Below, one piece after another: positions 19,474 to 28,453 of a stretch of 64,000 nucleotides of DNA. The notes below the pieces were generated by a model. That model saw only the letters and a list, made by a program, of their open reading frames with translations. It searched no databases and was not told the DNA's origin. The position numbers and the translations under genes were made by a program. The stretch comes from Pseudomonas sp. B21-023 (GTDB lineage Bacteria > Pseudomonadota > Gammaproteobacteria > Pseudomonadales > Pseudomonadaceae), in contig NZ_CP087190.1 in NCBI RefSeq assembly GCF_024749165.1, positions 1,957,501 through 2,021,500 on the forward strand, in the 5' to 3' direction. Positions within the stretch are counted from its first letter, which is position 1; every line of letters begins with the position of its first letter.

Positions 19474-20175
19474 TCAGTTGCCTGGTTGGTCGTCCGGGAT
19501 GTTCAGGGCGATGCCCATACGCCGGCCTTCGGCGAGGATGTGCTGGCGCATCTGCTGGCTGGCCTTGGCGCTGTTGCGCTCGCGGATGGCGCGCACCACC
19601 GCCTCGTTCTCGCTCAGGCGCGCGGCCAGGTGCTCCGGCGAGTTGCGCAGCATGTCGGCGCTCTGCTTGAGGGCGTTGCCGGTCTGCTGCACGACGCTCT
19701 GGAAGATCGGGTTGGTGGTCAGCGCGAACAGCGCCTCGTGGAAGGCGATGTAGGCATTGATGCCAGCCTCGCTGTCGCCGACGTCGAGGGCTTCGCGCAT
19801 GTCCATCAGGGTCAGGCGCAACTGGCCGATGTCCTGGCTGCCGGCCGATTGCGCCACCAGGCCGGCAATGAAAGGCTCAAGGGTGTAGCGCAGCTCGAGC
19901 ACGTCGGCCAGGCTGGCCTCGGCGATGGTGTCCGGCTCTTGCGCCTGGCTGGCGTCGGCATCGAGCACCAGCACGCCCTTGCCCGGCATCGAGCGCACCA
20001 GGCCCAGGGTTTCCAGCACGATCACCGCCTCGCGCAGGCTGGGCCGGCTGATGCCCAGCTGTTCGGCCAGCTCGCGCTGGCCGGGCAGCATGTCACCGCT
20101 GCGCCACTGGCCACGGGCCAGGGCCTGGCGGAGTTTCTCCACCACTGAATTGACTACGGTCGAAGAGCTGATCAC
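19474..20175 (-). CDS. FadR-type GntR regulator with FCD domain
   Basis: A 233-residue protein: HTH about residues 10-75 (LPGQRELAEQLGISRPSLREAVIVLETLGLV) and FCD domain about 90-220 with the AYIAFHEALF metal-binding helix. I choose GTG 20175 because AAGGAGCG lies just upstream; the longer frame adds a basic, proline-rich 48-residue stretch unlike a regulator N-terminus. It lies 70 bp downstream of the dctA-like gene on the same strand. Confidence 0.87.
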   Translation of the reverse strand: MISSSTVVNSVVEKLRQALARGQWRSGDMLPGQRELAEQLGISRPSLREAVIVLETLGLVRSMPGKGVLVLDADASQAQEPDTIAEASLADVLELRYTLEPFIAGLVAQSAGSQDIGQLRLTLMDMREALDVGDSEAGINAYIAFHEALFALTTNPIFQSVVQQTGNALKQSADMLRNSPEHLAARLSENEAVVRAIRERNSAKASQQMRQHILAEGRRMGIALNIPDDQPGN

Positions 20176-20245
20176 GGTTCGCTCCTTGGTTGACGCTGCA
20201 TCTTTGCCCTTGGCGGGCCGGCGCGGGGCGCCGGCGGCCTTGGGC

Positions 20246-21556
20246 TTAGAATTCCTGTTGATGGGGTTGGCCCTGCTTGCGGGTGACCGGGGCGAAGCCG
20301 GGTTTGTTGGCCAGCACATTGTTGGCGCGTTCCAGGTCGATGTCCTTCTCCCAGCGGGCGATGGCCACGGTGGCGACGCAGTTGCCGATCAGGTTGGTCA
20401 GCGCCCGGCCGATACCCATGAACCAGTCGACTGCCAGCACCAGCACCAGGCCGACCACCGGGATCGCCGGGACCGCGGTCAGGGTGGCGGCGAGGATCAC
20501 CAGGGCCGACCCTGGGATGCCGTGGGCGCCCTTGGAAGTCACCAGCGACACCAGAAGAATGGTCAGCAGGTCGGTCATGGCCAGCGGCGTGCCGGTGGCG
20601 TTGGCGATGAACACGATGGCCAGGGTCAGGTAGATCGAGAAACCATCGAGGTTGAACGAGTAGCCCGTGGGGATCACCAGGCCGACGGTGGAGCTGCCGA
20701 TACCGAGGTGCTCGAGCTTGCGCATCACCTGGGGCAGCACGGCGTCAGAGGAGGCAGTGCCGAGGACGATGGACAGTTCTTCGCGCAGGTATTTGATGAA
20801 CGGCAGCAGCTTGAGCCCGGACAGACGCATCACCGTGCCGAGGATGATCAGCACGAAGCCGGCGCAGGTCAGGTAGAACAGTGCCACCAGGCCGCCCAGG
20901 TGCTGCAGCGAGCTCAGGCCGTATTTGCTGGTGGTGAAGGCGATGGCGCCGAACACGCCGATGGGGGCCAGGCGCACGATCATGCCCATGATGCGGAAGA
21001 TTACATGGCTGAGCTCGTTGATCAGCCGCGAAATGCCCGAGGCCGACTCACCGACCAGGTTCAGCGCGCTGCCGAACAATACCGAGAACAGCAGCACCTG
21101 GAGGATGTTGTTGTCGGCGAAGGCGCCCACCACCGAAGTGGGGATCAGGTCCATGAGGAAGGTGGTGGTGCTGTGGATATGCGCGCCACGGTCGGCCAGG
21201 GCGCCGGCATCCGCGCTGGACAGCTGGTCGAGGTGGATGTTGGCGCCGCTGCCGATGCCGGTGGAGAAGGCGAACACCAGGCCGATGACCAAGGCCAGAG
21301 TGGTCAGCACCTCGAAGTAGATCACCGACTTCAGGCCGATGCGCCCGACCTTCTTCAGGTCGCCGGCGCCGGAAATGCCGCTGACCACCACGCAGAACAC
21401 GATCAGGCCGATGAGCATCTTGATCAGCTTGATGAAGCCGTCACCCAGGGGTTTGAGTTGCAGGGACAGGTCGGGGAAGCTCAGGCCGCAGATCACGCCG
21501 AGGGCGAGGCCGAGCACAACCTGGAGGAAAATCGAACGCGAACACCATTTGAGCAT
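20246..21556 (-). CDS. Dicarboxylate/amino acid:cation symporter (DctA family)
   Basis: A 436-residue inner-membrane transporter. DAACS signatures are clear: the hairpin serine-rich loop (LGTASSDAVLPQVM), the TM7 motif YSFNLDGFSIY, and VTSKGAHGIPGSALVILAATL in HP2. It imports C4-dicarboxylates or related acids with cations. ATG 21556 (MLKWCSRSIFLQ) matches the usual DctA start; the preceding 14 codons (GTG start) are not conserved-looking. Two FCD regulators follow downstream on the same strand. Confidence 0.9.
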   Translation of the reverse strand: MLKWCSRSIFLQVVLGLALGVICGLSFPDLSLQLKPLGDGFIKLIKMLIGLIVFCVVVSGISGAGDLKKVGRIGLKSVIYFEVLTTLALVIGLVFAFSTGIGSGANIHLDQLSSADAGALADRGAHIHSTTTFLMDLIPTSVVGAFADNNILQVLLFSVLFGSALNLVGESASGISRLINELSHVIFRIMGMIVRLAPIGVFGAIAFTTSKYGLSSLQHLGGLVALFYLTCAGFVLIILGTVMRLSGLKLLPFIKYLREELSIVLGTASSDAVLPQVMRKLEHLGIGSSTVGLVIPTGYSFNLDGFSIYLTLAIVFIANATGTPLAMTDLLTILLVSLVTSKGAHGIPGSALVILAATLTAVPAIPVVGLVLVLAVDWFMGIGRALTNLIGNCVATVAIARWEKDIDLERANNVLANKPGFAPVTRKQGQPHQQEF

Positions 21557-21765
21557 GGGAGGAGTCTCTGGTCGGTGTCCTTGCCCCCCAAGCCACACGG
21601 AGCGAAAGAGTGCAGGACTTAATTATTGTGGTCTTACCGGTTTGTTCACTGCGAGGGCTATAAAACGCCGATTGTTCCGACAATGCAAGGTTTTTTGGCC
21701 TTACCGGTCTGACCAGTTGCGGTGCACTGACGGGCAGTCTGCTCTAGCATGGTGCGCGGGGGATT

Positions 21766-22080
21766 TCACAGTTTGGCGAGCACCTGATCGACGGCGGCGA
21801 TCAGCTTGCCGAGGTCCTTGGGGGGGGCGTTGTGGATGACGCCGAATAGGTAGGCGCGTTGTTCTTCGACGTCATCGGGGTCGGTGAAAAACGCTTTTGG
21901 CTTGACCCCCAGCGCCTCGGCAAAGCTCACCAACGACTCGATGCTGGGGGTGTAGGTGCCGGTTTCGAAGCGGCTGATGGTCTTGGGGTCAAAGCCGGTT
22001 CGCTCGCCCAGTTGTGCCTGAGTGAAGCCTGCCAGTTTGCGGTAGCGGCGCAGGGCAGGACCTAGACCTGTTCTCGTCAT
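21766..22080 (-). CDS. XRE family HTH regulator
   Basis: A 104-residue protein: helix-turn-helix at about residues 8-60 (RYRKLAGFTQAQLGERTGFDPKTISRFETG), then a short helical tail. A Cro/C1-type DNA-binding protein. No obvious partner gene lies next to it, and a toxin cannot be seen on either side. Target unknown. Confidence 0.85.
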   Translation of the reverse strand: MTRTGLGPALRRYRKLAGFTQAQLGERTGFDPKTISRFETGTYTPSIESLVSFAEALGVKPKAFFTDPDDVEEQRAYLFGVIHNAPPKDLGKLIAAVDQVLAKL

Positions 22081-22356
22081 CGCTTAATTCCCATTTAGAA
22101 TCAAGCACTTAACGATATATGTCGATATAGCGCAACGCCATGATCCATCACCTTTATTTGCAAAATGTGATGGAATTCGTAGAATTCGTTGCTTTGATTG
22201 ATCAGTCATTCAAGTAGTCGTCCAGGGCGATCCGGTCATCCACCGGCCCGTGTGCAAGCGTTGTCGGACATTGGAACTGATCCAGGATGAACGGTTCCGG
22301 CACCCCTGGCCTCCTGTCAGGCCGCGTGTCGGGCCGTGTATGAATGGAGTCTCATC

Positions 22357-23922
22357 GTGCGTCAGAACCTGCCGGTCAATCCGGTCGAGCAAAGCTTTCC
22401 CGAGCACCAGCGGCTCATTTCGGCCACCGATACGGCCAGCCTGATCACCTACTGCAACGCCGAGTTCGCGGCCATCAGCGGCTTCAGTCAGGACGAGCTG
22501 ATCGGCAGCCCGCACAACCTGGTACGCCATCCAGACATGCCCGAGGCGGTGTTCGAGCTGATGTGGCAGTACCTCAAGGCCGGCCGCAGCTGGATGGGTA
22601 TCGTCAAGAACCGCTGCCGTAACGGCAACTTCTATTGGGTCAACGCCTACGTCACACCGATGCTCGAGAATGGCCAGGTGATCGGCTACGAGTCGGTGCG
22701 CGTGCGCCCGACCCGTGAGCAGGTGGCCCGTGCCGAAGCTGTGTATGCCCGGTTGCGCGAGAGCAAGGCGGCGCTGTCGCCGGCCCGGCGCCTGGCCTTG
22801 CTGGGCCGGGCCATGGCGCTGCCACTGCTGGCCGGAGCCGCGGCCATCGCCGGCAACCAGCTGCTGCCCGACCTGCCTGCCCAAGGCTTGACCCTGGCGC
22901 TGTTCGCTGGCGTCGGCCTGTGGGCGCAAAGCCGCATGAGGCGCCACTTGCGGCGTATCGTCCAGGTGGCGGACAGCACCTTCAGCGACCCGGTCGCGGC
23001 CTTGACCTACAGTGATCTGCCGGGCGCTGCCGGGCAGCTGGAGCTGATCCTGATCAGCGAGGAGGCGCGCCTGAAGACCGCGCTGACTCGCCTGAGCGAC
23101 CTCGCCGCGCAGATGGCCGGCGCCGCCCAGGATGCCGGGCGGCTATCGCGCAGCACCGAATCGGCGTTACTCGAACAGCGCGCCGAGACCGACCTGACCG
23201 CCACCGCCATGACTCAGATGGCCGCCTCGATCGGCGAAGTCGCGGGCCACGTGCAACTCACCGCCGAGCAGGCGCAGACCGCGCACCTGCTGGCCGGGCA
23301 GGGCAGCCAGGTGGCCGACGCCACGGGGGCGGCGATCCAGAGCCTGGCCGGCACGGTCGGGCAGATCAACCAGGCGGTCAACGACCTCGCCGGTCAGACC
23401 GGTGCCATCGCCGAGGCGGCCGGGATGATCCGTGCCATCGCCGAGCAGACCAACCTGCTGGCGCTCAACGCCGCCATCGAAGCCGCCCGTGCCGGCGAGC
23501 AGGGCCGCGGCTTTGCGGTGGTCGCCGATGAAGTACGTGCCCTGGCCGACAAGACCCGCCAATCCACGCTGCATATCCAGTCGATCATCGACAGTTTGCG
23601 CGGTGGCGCCGAGCAGGCGGTGAGCATCGCCAGCGAGGGTATCGAGGGTGCGCAACAGGGTGTGACCCAGGTCGCCCTGACCCAGGAAGCTTTGCAAGGC
23701 ATCCGCCACGCCGTGCAGCGCATCAGCGATATGAGCCAGCAGATGGCCGCAGCCTCGCACGAGCAATCCAGTGTCGCCGAGGATGTCTCGCGGCAGATCA
23801 ACGGGGTGGCTGGCACGGTCCAGCAGAGCGCGCGCCGCGCCAATGCCGCTGCCGTGCGTGGCGCGGAGCTCGAGCAGGTGTGCGCTGGGTTGCGTGCCTT
23901 GGTGGAGCGCTTCAACCGCTAG
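22357..23922 (+). CDS. aer: Aerotaxis receptor Aer (PAS plus MCP signalling domain)
   Basis: A 521-residue receptor without a periplasmic domain. The PAS domain (about residues 20-115) contains [29 protein letters not shown], the typical Aer FAD-PAS segment. A hydrophobic hairpin follows at about 150-195 ([15 protein letters not shown]), then a linker and an MCP signalling domain with [18 protein letters not shown]. It senses redox/oxygen status and signals to CheA. GTG 22357 start with GGAG upstream; the upstream in-frame ATG is less likely. It ends 6 bp before the GGDEF-EAL gene, as with the aer-2/PP2258 pair described in P. putida. Confidence 0.92.
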   Translation: MRQNLPVNPVEQSFPEHQRLISATDTASLITYCNAEFAAISGFSQDELIGSPHNLVRHPDMPEAVFELMWQYLKAGRSWMGIVKNRCRNGNFYWVNAYVTPMLENGQVIGYESVRVRPTREQVARAEAVYARLRESKAALSPARRLALLGRAMALPLLAGAAAIAGNQLLPDLPAQGLTLALFAGVGLWAQSRMRRHLRRIVQVADSTFSDPVAALTYSDLPGAAGQLELILISEEARLKTALTRLSDLAAQMAGAAQDAGRLSRSTESALLEQRAETDLTATAMTQMAASIGEVAGHVQLTAEQAQTAHLLAGQGSQVADATGAAIQSLAGTVGQINQAVNDLAGQTGAIAEAAGMIRAIAEQTNLLALNAAIEAARAGEQGRGFAVVADEVRALADKTRQSTLHIQSIIDSLRGGAEQAVSIASEGIEGAQQGVTQVALTQEALQGIRHAVQRISDMSQQMAAASHEQSSVAEDVSRQINGVAGTVQQSARRANAAAVRGAELEQVCAGLRALVERFNR

Positions 23923-23928
23923 GTTGCG

Positions 23929-25617
23929 ATGCTTATGGACGACAATTACCGCGCGGCCGTCGATGCGGCCGCGATCTTTTCCGAAACCGACCTGCGCGGT
24001 TGCATCACCTACGTCAACCAGCAGTTCTGTAGCATTTCCGGCTACAGCCGCGAGGAACTGCTGGGGGCCAACCACCGCATCCTCAATTCCGGGCTGCACG
24101 AACCGACCTTCTTCCTCGAGATGTGGCGCGCCCTGGCCGCTGGCCGGGTGTGGAAGGGCGAGATCTGCAACCGTGCCAAGGACGGCTCGCTGTACTGGGT
24201 GGACAGCACCATGGTGCCGCTGATCGACCCGCACACCGGCAAGGTGCGCAAGTACGTGTCGATCCGCTTCGACGTCACCGAGAAGCGCCAGTTGCTGCAC
24301 ACCCTGCAGTGGCGTGTGGGGCACGACGTGCTGACCGGCCTGCCCAACCGTGCCTATCTGTCCGACCTGCTCAACCAGGCCCTGGCGTTCTCCCGGCGCG
24401 AAAGCATCCCCCTGGCTGTCTGCATGCTCGACCTCGATGGCTTCAAGGCGGTCAACGATGGCTATGGCCATGCCACTGGCGACCTGCTGCTGGTGGAGGT
24501 CGCCCAGCGCCTGCAGAACATCCTGCGTGGCGGTGATGCGGTGGCGCGGCTGTCGGGGGACGAGTTCGTGCTGATCCTGCGGCATATCGAAGGCCCGCAG
24601 CAGCTCGACGCCGCGTTACGACGCATCCTCCAGGCGCTGGCTGCGCCTTACACGGTTCGCGAGCACCCGTTGAGCCTGAGCGCGAGCATTGGCGTCACCC
24701 TGTTCCCGCAGGACGACGAGGATGCCGACACCCTGGTGCGCCACGCCGACCAGGCGATGTACGTGGCCAAGCAGCGCGGGCGCAACCGCTACCACCTGTT
24801 CGACGTGTCCCAGGAGCTCGAGCTCAAGGCCACCCACCAGACCGTGGCACGGGTGCGCCAGGCCCTGCGCCAGGGTGAGCTGTGCCTGTACTACCAGCCG
24901 AAGGTGAACATGCGCAGCGGTCAGGTGATCGGTTTCGAGGCGTTGCTGCGCTGGATGCACCCCTCCAAGGGGCCGGTGCCGCCGGGGGAGTTCCTGCCCT
25001 TCGTGGAGCAGACCGACCTGATCGTCGAGCTGGGCGAATGGGTCATCGACCAGGCGTTGACCCAGCTGCAGCAGTGGCAGCTGTCCGGGCGCGATTGGTC
25101 ACTGAGCGTCAACATCGCCGCCCGCCAGTTGCAGCGCGGCGACTTCGCCCAACGGCTGGAGCGGTTGCTGGCGCGCCATCCCGGAGTGTCGCCAGGGCGC
25201 CTGGACCTGGAGATCGTCGAGTCGGTGGCAATCGACAACCTGCCGCGAGTCGGCCGCTGCCTGGATGCCTGCCGAGCACTGGGCGTGCGTTTCTCCCTGG
25301 ATGACTTCGGTACCGGCTATTCCTCGCTGAGCTACCTCAAGCGCTTACCGGCGCAGACCATCAAGATCGACAAGTCCTTCGTGCGCGACATCCTGCATGA
25401 CCATGACGACCTGGCCCTGACCGGTGCGGTGATCGGGCTTGCGCGGGCGTTTGGCCGGGAGGTGGTGGCCGAGGGCGTTGAGAGTGTCGAGCACGGGCGG
25501 CTGCTGATGGAGCTGGGCTGCGAGCTGGCCCAGGGCTACGGCATCGCCCGGCCGATGTCGGTGGAGGCGGTGGAGCAGTGGGTGCTTGACTATCGGCAGC
25601 CACAGGCGTGGCGCTGA
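23929..25617 (+). CDS. PAS-GGDEF-EAL cyclic-di-GMP protein coupled to Aer
   Basis: A 562-residue protein: PAS about residues 10-125 (LRGCITYVNQQFCSISGYSREELLG), GGDEF domain with active-site SGDEF starting at about S209, and EAL domain with EALLRW (E337), DDFGTGYSSLSYLKRLP and EVVAEGVE. Both active sites look intact, so both synthesis and hydrolysis of c-di-GMP are possible. It probably forms an operon with aer. In P. putida KT2440 the equivalent gene (PP2258) is co-transcribed with aer-2 and affects motility; the match is by context and architecture. Confidence 0.92.
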   Translation: MLMDDNYRAAVDAAAIFSETDLRGCITYVNQQFCSISGYSREELLGANHRILNSGLHEPTFFLEMWRALAAGRVWKGEICNRAKDGSLYWVDSTMVPLIDPHTGKVRKYVSIRFDVTEKRQLLHTLQWRVGHDVLTGLPNRAYLSDLLNQALAFSRRESIPLAVCMLDLDGFKAVNDGYGHATGDLLLVEVAQRLQNILRGGDAVARLSGDEFVLILRHIEGPQQLDAALRRILQALAAPYTVREHPLSLSASIGVTLFPQDDEDADTLVRHADQAMYVAKQRGRNRYHLFDVSQELELKATHQTVARVRQALRQGELCLYYQPKVNMRSGQVIGFEALLRWMHPSKGPVPPGEFLPFVEQTDLIVELGEWVIDQALTQLQQWQLSGRDWSLSVNIAARQLQRGDFAQRLERLLARHPGVSPGRLDLEIVESVAIDNLPRVGRCLDACRALGVRFSLDDFGTGYSSLSYLKRLPAQTIKIDKSFVRDILHDHDDLALTGAVIGLARAFGREVVAEGVESVEHGRLLMELGCELAQGYGIARPMSVEAVEQWVLDYRQPQAWR

Positions 25618-25640
25618 GGGCCTGCTGGTGGGAAAACCTG

Positions 25641-25713
25641 TTGGAGCGGGCCTGCACCGCGATCACAGGAGAGGCCTGTGCCGGGCCTCATCGCGGGGCA
25701 AGCCCGTTCCCAC
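25641..25713. repeat. Inverted REP pair
   Basis: GTTGGAGCGGGCCTGCACCG and CATCGCGGGGCAAGCCCGTT face each other across about 25 bp. The pair fills the space between the convergent GGDEF-EAL and rdrB genes. Confidence 0.7.
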
Positions 25714-25749
25714 GCTGGTGATGCTTGCGTCTTTGTTCCCTGCGCGATG

Positions 25750-28434
25750 TCACCGGTCCCTGAACACCGGCCGATGGTTGCGCTGGAACTGGTCATTGGC
25801 ATAGATCCGCAGTCGCTCCAACCATTCCTCGGTTCGGGTCCTGGATATGCCCATCGACTTGGCCGCTTCCTGGAGCAGCGCATACTCGGTGCGCAAGGTC
25901 GTCGGAATCACGCCAGGATCATCGGTGTTGATCGTGACCCGGATCGGGCCGCGTCGCAGCCCGAAACGATTGTGTATCGCGCCGCGCTCCAGCGTGCTCT
26001 CGTCCGGAGGGTTCCAGCGGAAGATCGGGTGATCGGCGTGCTTGCCGATCCGGGCGATGTATACATTCGAACTGGGATTGGTCTCGAAGATGATTCCGCG
26101 CTGGTCGCACGATTCGATCAGGTGGTCCTGCAGCGCCTCCATGAATTCCAGCTCCTCCGGGGTCTCGTAGTCCAGCAGCAGGCCTTGCTCGCCTGGCATC
26201 GGCGGGGTTTCGACCAGGGCGTGGCGCTGGATGCGCACATGCACCATGCGCGGTGTGTAATCGGCGTGGGTCTGCAGGGTGGCGCGGCGCCAGAACAACA
26301 GCGCGGCGCCTGGGTCGTTATGCTGACCGTTGAGCCTAAGGAAGTTGACCGTGCCCAGAATATCCCGGTCGGGCAAGGCGGCGCGCATCTTGTCGTCGAG
26401 GGGTTCGTTAGGGCGATACTGCTCCAGCATGTGGAAACAGTTACGGCGCAGACGCCAGGCTTCATGCAGGGTGTGCGGGTTGATGTAGCGCCGCGACTCC
26501 TCGGGCTGGGATTGCGCCTGGCCTTTGCCGAGCTCCTGCCGAGGATAGAACGCATTGAGGTAATGAGGGCTGGTCCAGGCGACATGGGGCACGAACTGGG
26601 CGATACGGCGTTCCAGCCGCGGCAGGATCTGATTCGCCAGGGGGACGCAGGCTGCCAGTTGCGTGGCGTGGTGCCAGAGCCACACCAGGTTGTCCAGGTG
26701 CTCGTCCACCGGCAGCAGCATGTCGCCCTGGTTCTGGCACCACTGCAGCGGCGACACGCCGACCGCCAGCGCATGGCCGATGCGATCACCGTGGCGCATC
26801 TCGCAAAAGTGCACGGTCTCGTCGATATGGCGCATGCCCGACAGGGGGTGGGCATAGTCCTCGCCGGTGTGAATGCTCAGGTGCAGGCCGCCCTGGAAGC
26901 CATCGCCATGGCCGGCCGGCTGCAGGCCGGCACGCAGCCAGCGCAGCATCGGCGCATAGAGCTCGTTACGGGTCTTGTTCTCGTCGCCTGCGACATCCAG
27001 GCCGCGTACCCAGGCGCTCGGGTCGAAACGAAAGTGCTCGCTGACCTTGCCGTGCAGAAACGCCGGCGCCGACCAGCCAGAGTGCTCGCGCAGCTTGCGG
27101 TAGAGCTTCTCGCCATCGGACCAGATCTTGCCGCGCTTGTGCAGGTGCTCTTCACGGCGCAGGAAGTGTACGCACAGGTGCCAGCGCTCCATGCGTGAGC
27201 GGAAGTGCTTGGCCTGATGGGCGCTGACGGGCTTGAGAGGGGCAATCGGCGGCTGGCCGTTGTGCTGTTCGAGGGCGCTGACCCAGCCGGCCATGAAGTC
27301 GCTGGTGAAGACGCTTTCGGTAATTTTCAGTTCCGCGCAATCCTCGGGGTTCTGGAACAACTGGCGCGCGCAGGCGCGTCCGTAGGTCAGCAGGTGTTCT
27401 TGCGGATTGTGCCTGGAGGCTTTGCTGAACCCGCCATAAACCGCCGTGAAGCGCGTCAAACCCTGGCCGTCCATCAAAAGCTTGCGCCGTTCGGCCATCA
27501 GCGCCAGAACCAGGTAGAAGATGCCCATGCGCAGCACGGGAGGCGCTTCGGCATCCTGGTATTGCGTCCACAGCCAGATCAGCAGCCACAGCCAGGCTTT
27601 GCTCAGGTCGCCCGCGTTTATGGCCTGGGCCAGCTGCAGTTTCATCCAGCTCGGGTGGCGGCGGTCATCGGTGTGCGGCTGCAGGGTGCTGAAGCCCGGC
27701 CAGCTGAGGATCAGCGGCCCGTCGGTCAGGTGCGCCTTGCCCAGGGTGCGCTGGTACAGCTTGAGGATCTTGTCCGGCGTGCCGTTACCCAGACGCCCCG
27801 GCCATTCACCGAGCAGGCCGTGGCACAGGCGGTGCAGCGGTGCGAAGGCTTCCAGGCCCGGCTGGTGGGTGATCTGGTTCATCAGGATGATGCCTTCGAA
27901 ATGCGCACCGCCCAGGTGCACATGGCCTTCAGCGAAGGCTTTGTTGGCGATCGAAGGCGGACTGAACAGTGGTTGCTGGGCCAGCACGATACGCTGGGCG
28001 TCGGCTGCCGACAGGTGCGGGTTCTGCCTGAAACGTTGCGCCAGGTGCCAGGCGACGATGACGGTCGGATCGACCATGGCGCACAGGTGGGCGTAGTCCG
28101 TCAGGCACTCGGGGCGGTAGTGGATATGGTCGCCGTTGCACAGGAAGAACGTCTGGAACAAGGTGTCCAGGGCTTTCTGCTGCGGGGTGCGGAAGAGGTC
28201 AAGCGGGCAGAGCTCTTCCGCTGCCCGGGCAAGGTCGTTGAGCCTGAAGCGCCCAGGGTAACGCTGATCCACGGCGTTGCGGATACAGCTTCGGTACTCT
28301 TCTATGACCGCCTTGGATTCACGGATGCGCAGGCCGAGGTCCTTGGTCAGGAGGTCGCTTTTCAGGCGTGCGGCGAAGACCGGGCATGAGAAGAATGCGC
28401 CGGTGGTGAGTTCGAGTAGGGATGGCGTGAGCAT
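25750..28434 (-). CDS. rdrB: RADAR adenosine deaminase RdrB
   Basis: An 894-residue protein with adenosine deaminase motifs spread over an enlarged scaffold: H171-V-H173 (EGHVHLGGAH), H522-T-G-E525, R551-I-G-H554, and the metal-binding N836-T-D-D. Together these are the complete zinc-dependent ADA active site. An ordinary ADA is about 350 residues; the large insertion between residues 180 and 515 is typical of RdrB. In RADAR phage defence RdrB deaminates adenosine to inosine (nucleotides and/or RNA) after phage sensing by RdrA. It follows rdrA by 19 bp with a good ribosome site (AAGGAAG). The pairing with an ATPase of about 860 residues makes the call strong, though family assignment is by motif and context, not search. 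Confidence 0.88.
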   Translation of the reverse strand: MLTPSLLELTTGAFFSCPVFAARLKSDLLTKDLGLRIRESKAVIEEYRSCIRNAVDQRYPGRFRLNDLARAAEELCPLDLFRTPQQKALDTLFQTFFLCNGDHIHYRPECLTDYAHLCAMVDPTVIVAWHLAQRFRQNPHLSAADAQRIVLAQQPLFSPPSIANKAFAEGHVHLGGAHFEGIILMNQITHQPGLEAFAPLHRLCHGLLGEWPGRLGNGTPDKILKLYQRTLGKAHLTDGPLILSWPGFSTLQPHTDDRRHPSWMKLQLAQAINAGDLSKAWLWLLIWLWTQYQDAEAPPVLRMGIFYLVLALMAERRKLLMDGQGLTRFTAVYGGFSKASRHNPQEHLLTYGRACARQLFQNPEDCAELKITESVFTSDFMAGWVSALEQHNGQPPIAPLKPVSAHQAKHFRSRMERWHLCVHFLRREEHLHKRGKIWSDGEKLYRKLREHSGWSAPAFLHGKVSEHFRFDPSAWVRGLDVAGDENKTRNELYAPMLRWLRAGLQPAGHGDGFQGGLHLSIHTGEDYAHPLSGMRHIDETVHFCEMRHGDRIGHALAVGVSPLQWCQNQGDMLLPVDEHLDNLVWLWHHATQLAACVPLANQILPRLERRIAQFVPHVAWTSPHYLNAFYPRQELGKGQAQSQPEESRRYINPHTLHEAWRLRRNCFHMLEQYRPNEPLDDKMRAALPDRDILGTVNFLRLNGQHNDPGAALLFWRRATLQTHADYTPRMVHVRIQRHALVETPPMPGEQGLLLDYETPEELEFMEALQDHLIESCDQRGIIFETNPSSNVYIARIGKHADHPIFRWNPPDESTLERGAIHNRFGLRRGPIRVTINTDDPGVIPTTLRTEYALLQEAAKSMGISRTRTEEWLERLRIYANDQFQRNHRPVFRDR

Positions 28435-28453
28435 GACGAGCTTCCTTGCCTGC

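Noticed and set aside
24553..24567. Degenerate GGDEF site (SGDEF) as loss of cyclase activity
   Set aside because: Serine in the first position is a common active variant; the catalytic D/E residues are kept.
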